From assembly GCA_900547405.1 (NCBI GenBank), contig URGL01000082.1, positions 1-7,687 on the forward strand: DNA of 7,687 nt, in the 5' to 3' direction. Under the pieces are notes generated by a model. It was not told where the DNA came from and searched no databases. It was given only the letters and a program-made list of their open reading frames with translations. Below are positions 5,530-7,687 of the stretch, one piece after another; the stretch's first letter is position 1, and each line of letters opens with the position of its first letter. The stretch is from an uncultured Eubacteriales bacterium. Its GTDB lineage: Bacteria; Bacillota; Clostridia; Oscillospirales; Oscillospiraceae. Made by a program: the position numbers and the translations under genes.

Positions 5530-5946
5530 ATGGAACCCAAAGAACTGATCGCCCGGGCCATTGCCGCCATGGACAGAGCCTATGTGCCATATTCCGGCTA
5601 CCGGGTGGGGGCGGCGCTGCTGTGCGCCGACGGCAAGGTCTATGAGGGCTGCAATATTGAAAACGGTTCCTACGGAGCCACCAACTGCGCCGAGCGCACC
5701 GCCTTCTTCCGGGCCGTCTTCGACGGGGAGCGGGAGTTCACCGCCATCGCCGTCTGCGGCGGCAAGGACGGCATCATCCGGGACTACTTCCCGCCCTGCG
5801 GCATCTGCCGCCAGGTCATGCGGGAATTCTGCGAGGACGACTTCAGGATCTACATGGTGGGCAAGGACGGTGTCTACCTGGAGCGGACACTCAACGAGAT
5901 TTTGCCGGACAGTTTTCGGCCGAAGGAGCATATGCAGGAGGGCTGA
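5530..5946 (+). CDS. cdd: Cytidine deaminase
   Basis: Zinc-dependent deamination of cytidine and deoxycytidine to (deoxy)uridine in the cytosol. 138 residues, typical of the small homotetrameric type. The catalytic elements are TNCAERTA (zinc Cys53, proton-shuttling Glu55) and PPCGICRQ (zinc Cys90 and Cys93), with CNIENGSYGAT (41-51) contacting the ribose. Start: GGAGG at 5518-5522 is only 1 nt from the ATG at 5524 but 7 nt from the ATG at 5530, so 5530 is preferred; the alternative adds two residues (MT) and overlaps the deoB stop as ATGA. Its ribosome site lies within the end of deoB, which indicates coupling. Deoxyuridine made here is a substrate for the Tdk of the same operon. Confidence 0.95.
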   Translation: MEPKELIARAIAAMDRAYVPYSGYRVGAALLCADGKVYEGCNIENGSYGATNCAERTAFFRAVFDGEREFTAIAVCGGKDGIIRDYFPPCGICRQVMREFCEDDFRIYMVGKDGVYLERTLNEILPDSFRPKEHMQEG

Positions 5947-5957
5947 AGGGTGCCGAA

Positions 5958-7571
5958 ATGAGAAAAAAGTGTGACGCAATATCTGGACCCTTTCGGAAAA
6001 GATGGGCGATAGCCCTTATCATCATCGCATTGCAGTTGTGCTTACTGCTAATTGCGGGGGGACGTAAAGCTGACCTGAACATTGACGAAGTATATAGTTA
6101 CATTATATCCAACAGCTATCGTGCGGACAAGATTACCCATGATGACCGTGTGTTTGGGCAGTGGTTTTCGGGCAATGAGATGGATGAATTTGTGGAAGTA
6201 TGCGCTGACCAGCGCTTTGCTTATGGGAAAGCATATTACAATACCTCTCAGGATTGTCATCCGCCTTTGTATTACTGGTCGCTGCACACTATTTGTTCTC
6301 TGTTCCCGGATACGTTCAGCATTTGGATGGGGTATGGGCTGAACATATTCTTTTTCGTCATGACTCAAATCTTGGTATTTGCCATATCAGATAAGTGGAT
6401 AACGGGCCGAAAATGGTCTTATTTGCCGTTACTGTTATATGGTTTTTCCCCCGTGGCAATGGGCTGCTGCCTATTTATCAGAATGTATATGCTTCTGACC
6501 ATGTTTGCTGCCTTGTTTATTTACGAGCATGTACTGATGTTTTCCAGTGGAGTCAGAGGAAAATACTTGCTTGCCGTTTGGCTGACGATTTTTCTTGGAT
6601 CGTTTACGCAGTATTACTTTGTGATCTTCAGTTTTTGGGGCGTTTTGCTATATGCGCTTTGGCTCCTGCGGAAAAAAGAAATCAAGCACTGTCTGCTGTA
6701 TGGTTTTGGCGCGTTGATGAGTGTCGGACTGATGGTACTGCTATTTCCGTATGTTATTCGGCAGGCCACTGGGTCGGAAACCAACAACGTGGGCAAAGAG
6801 GTCATGCGCAATTTGTTTAACGTGAAGCTGTGGCTCAGAATGACAGTTTCCTTGCTGAAAGAGCTATTGAGGTCGCTCAGCTTCCAACGCATCATTTCTG
6901 GGGCGGTAGCAGTCGGGACGGTTCTTTTGACCGGATATGGTGTGCTTGACCGACTTAAAAAGGGTGCCCGCATTCCGGTTGAATACGGGTATATGGTGAC
7001 GGTGTTTGCATTGACCTTTTTGTCGATCTCCTTCATAGGAGGGGAATACGTATATTTGAGGTACATCTACTTCATCTGTCCGCTACTGTATATTTCTGTG
7101 GCTGCTTTTCTGGAGTTTGTCCCCGGCCAGAAGCTGCAAAAAACGGTTATGGTTGCTTTGGTCCTGTTTTCAATAACAAATGGTGTCTATGGCGTGTTTG
7201 CGGACAAGGTGGAAGGGCTGGAGTTGAATGCCGCAAGGGAAAGGGAGAAACTGTCTGCATATACAAATTATCCACTGGTTGTCATGATGGAAAAAAGGTC
7301 GACGGCGATTCCAACGGGAAATTTCTCAAAGATCAGGACTTTTGACACGGTCTATATGGATATCCGGTCGAATATCGAGAAAGAACATGTGATTAAAGAG
7401 GGACTGGAAATATCCGAAAGCGGGAAGTGCGTAGTGTATGTTCCTACCGATCGAGAGTGGATTAAGGGATATGAGGCTTCTGAACTTTTCGAAGAACTCC
7501 AGGATACAAAGGGGTTACCCGTCCGGAGTATCGCCAGGGGGTCTTTGGGAGAGTACTTTTTGGTTGGCTGA
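5958..7571 (+). CDS. Multi-spanning GT-C-type (GT39/PMT-like) glycosyltransferase
   Basis: 537-residue integral membrane protein, probably transferring a sugar from a lipid-linked donor on the outer face of the membrane. Pattern: first membrane helix about 15-33; then the short acidic motif NIDEVYSYI (Asp43, Glu44) in the first outside loop, where GT-C enzymes keep a catalytic Asp/Glu; DCHPPLYYWSLH (99-110), a recurring signature of ArnT/PMT-like proteins; and FIRMYMLL (173-180) and FTQYYFVIF (216-224), also typical. About ten further hydrophobic segments run to about residue 415, followed by a hydrophilic C-terminal domain of about 120 residues ending SLGEYFLVG. Acceptor and donor cannot be read from the sequence. 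AAGGG at 5946-5950 lies 7 nt before the ATG. It starts 11 nt after cdd with no terminator between, so co-transcription is likely. The gene is clearly more AT-rich than the operon before it, suggesting a separate origin. Confidence 0.78.
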   Translation: MRKKCDAISGPFRKRWAIALIIIALQLCLLLIAGGRKADLNIDEVYSYIISNSYRADKITHDDRVFGQWFSGNEMDEFVEVCADQRFAYGKAYYNTSQDCHPPLYYWSLHTICSLFPDTFSIWMGYGLNIFFFVMTQILVFAISDKWITGRKWSYLPLLLYGFSPVAMGCCLFIRMYMLLTMFAALFIYEHVLMFSSGVRGKYLLAVWLTIFLGSFTQYYFVIFSFWGVLLYALWLLRKKEIKHCLLYGFGALMSVGLMVLLFPYVIRQATGSETNNVGKEVMRNLFNVKLWLRMTVSLLKELLRSLSFQRIISGAVAVGTVLLTGYGVLDRLKKGARIPVEYGYMVTVFALTFLSISFIGGEYVYLRYIYFICPLLYISVAAFLEFVPGQKLQKTVMVALVLFSITNGVYGVFADKVEGLELNAAREREKLSAYTNYPLVVMMEKRSTAIPTGNFSKIRTFDTVYMDIRSNIEKEHVIKEGLEISESGKCVVYVPTDREWIKGYEASELFEELQDTKGLPVRSIARGSLGEYFLVG

Positions 7572-7646
7572 ATTGGAAAAGAATCCGAAGCAACGCAGAA
7601 AAAACAGTTGATTTTTTGGACGGAATGTGCGACAATAGAAGAACAG
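7572..7646. other. Short genuine tail after the glycosyltransferase gene
   Basis: 75 nt of apparently real sequence between the glycosyltransferase stop and the adapter. There is no strong terminator: the A6/T6 pairing around 7597-7617 is all A-T and too weak. No complete gene fits. An ATG at 7625 opens a frame, but only seven codons are genomic before the adapter starts. Confidence 0.6.
7608..7636 (+). promoter_or_regulatory. Weak candidate promoter near the contig end
   Basis: TTGATT (7608-7613) and GACAAT (7631-7636) with a 17-nt spacer each match 4 of 6 consensus positions. A downstream gene would lie beyond the contig break, so this cannot be judged further. Confidence 0.22.
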
Positions 7647-7687
7647 CTGTCTCTTATACACATCTGACGCTGCCGACGAAGAGGATA
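7647..7687. other. Illumina Nextera adapter plus i5 index (sequencing artefact)
   Basis: 7647-7665 reads CTGTCTCTTATACACATCT, the reverse complement of the Nextera mosaic end. 7666-7679 (GACGCTGCCGACGA) completes the reverse complement of the Nextera read 1 transposase adapter. The last 8 bases AGAGGATA (7680-7687) are the reverse complement of TATCCTCT, which I recall as the i5 index S503/N503. The window ends exactly at the end of that index. This is untrimmed adapter read-through at a contig end, not genomic DNA, and any frame reading through it (for example the minus-strand peptide beginning MCIRDS) is spurious. Confidence 0.97.

Noticed and set aside
7352..7663. Minus-strand open frame of 103 codons starting MCIRDS
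   Set aside because: The start codon and first residues come from the Nextera adapter; the rest is antisense to the glycosyltransferase gene.
1..7687. CRISPR array, tRNA or rRNA genes, defence or phage cassettes
   Set aside because: No direct-repeat array, tRNA-like fold, rRNA segment or recognisable defence or phage protein was seen on either strand.

Overview
The window looks like the end of a contig from a fairly GC-rich Clostridia-type Bacillota, possibly a gut Oscillospiraceae relative. The evidence is strong AGGAGG-type ribosome sites, a DUF4349 lipoprotein, a type II thymidine kinase and a compact deo-type nucleoside operon. The taxonomic placement is inference; there is no rRNA or other marker gene here.

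Layout: (1) 3-110, the last 35 codons of an unidentified + strand gene. (2) 114-146, a strong hairpin that serves as a shared terminator for this gene and the convergent gene. (3) 160-1062 (-), a DUF4349 lipoprotein gene. (4) 1090-2068, a 979-bp insertion sequence with 33-bp imperfect terminal inverted repeats and a flanking target duplication. Its DDE transposase is doubly broken: a +1 frameshift in a T run, and an in-frame internal deletion between the second Asp and the Glu of the catalytic triad. The element sits between the lipoprotein gene's Shine-Dalgarno and what looks like its native promoter (2081-2109, minus strand). (5) 2232-5946 (+), a tight operon tdk-deoC-deoD-deoB-cdd behind a near-consensus promoter. 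(6) 5958-7571 (+), a more AT-rich gene for a multi-spanning GT-C-type glycosyltransferase, only 11 nt after cdd and probably read from the same transcript. (7) 7572-7646, a short genuine tail. (8) 7647-7687, not genomic: Illumina Nextera adapter followed by an 8-base i5 index.

The operon handles salvage and catabolism together. Cdd deaminates (deoxy)cytidine and Tdk phosphorylates deoxyuridine or thymidine. DeoD splits purine (deoxy)nucleosides to base and (deoxy)ribose-1-phosphate, DeoB converts that to the 5-phosphate, and DeoC cleaves deoxyribose-5-phosphate to glyceraldehyde-3-phosphate and acetaldehyde. No pyrimidine-nucleoside phosphorylase lies in the window.

I do not see an undescribed multi-gene system. 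The most interesting signals are the IS inserted at the transcription start of the lipoprotein gene, the 5' RNA structure of the IS that would mask its transposase start only in read-through transcripts, and the adapter artefact at the end.
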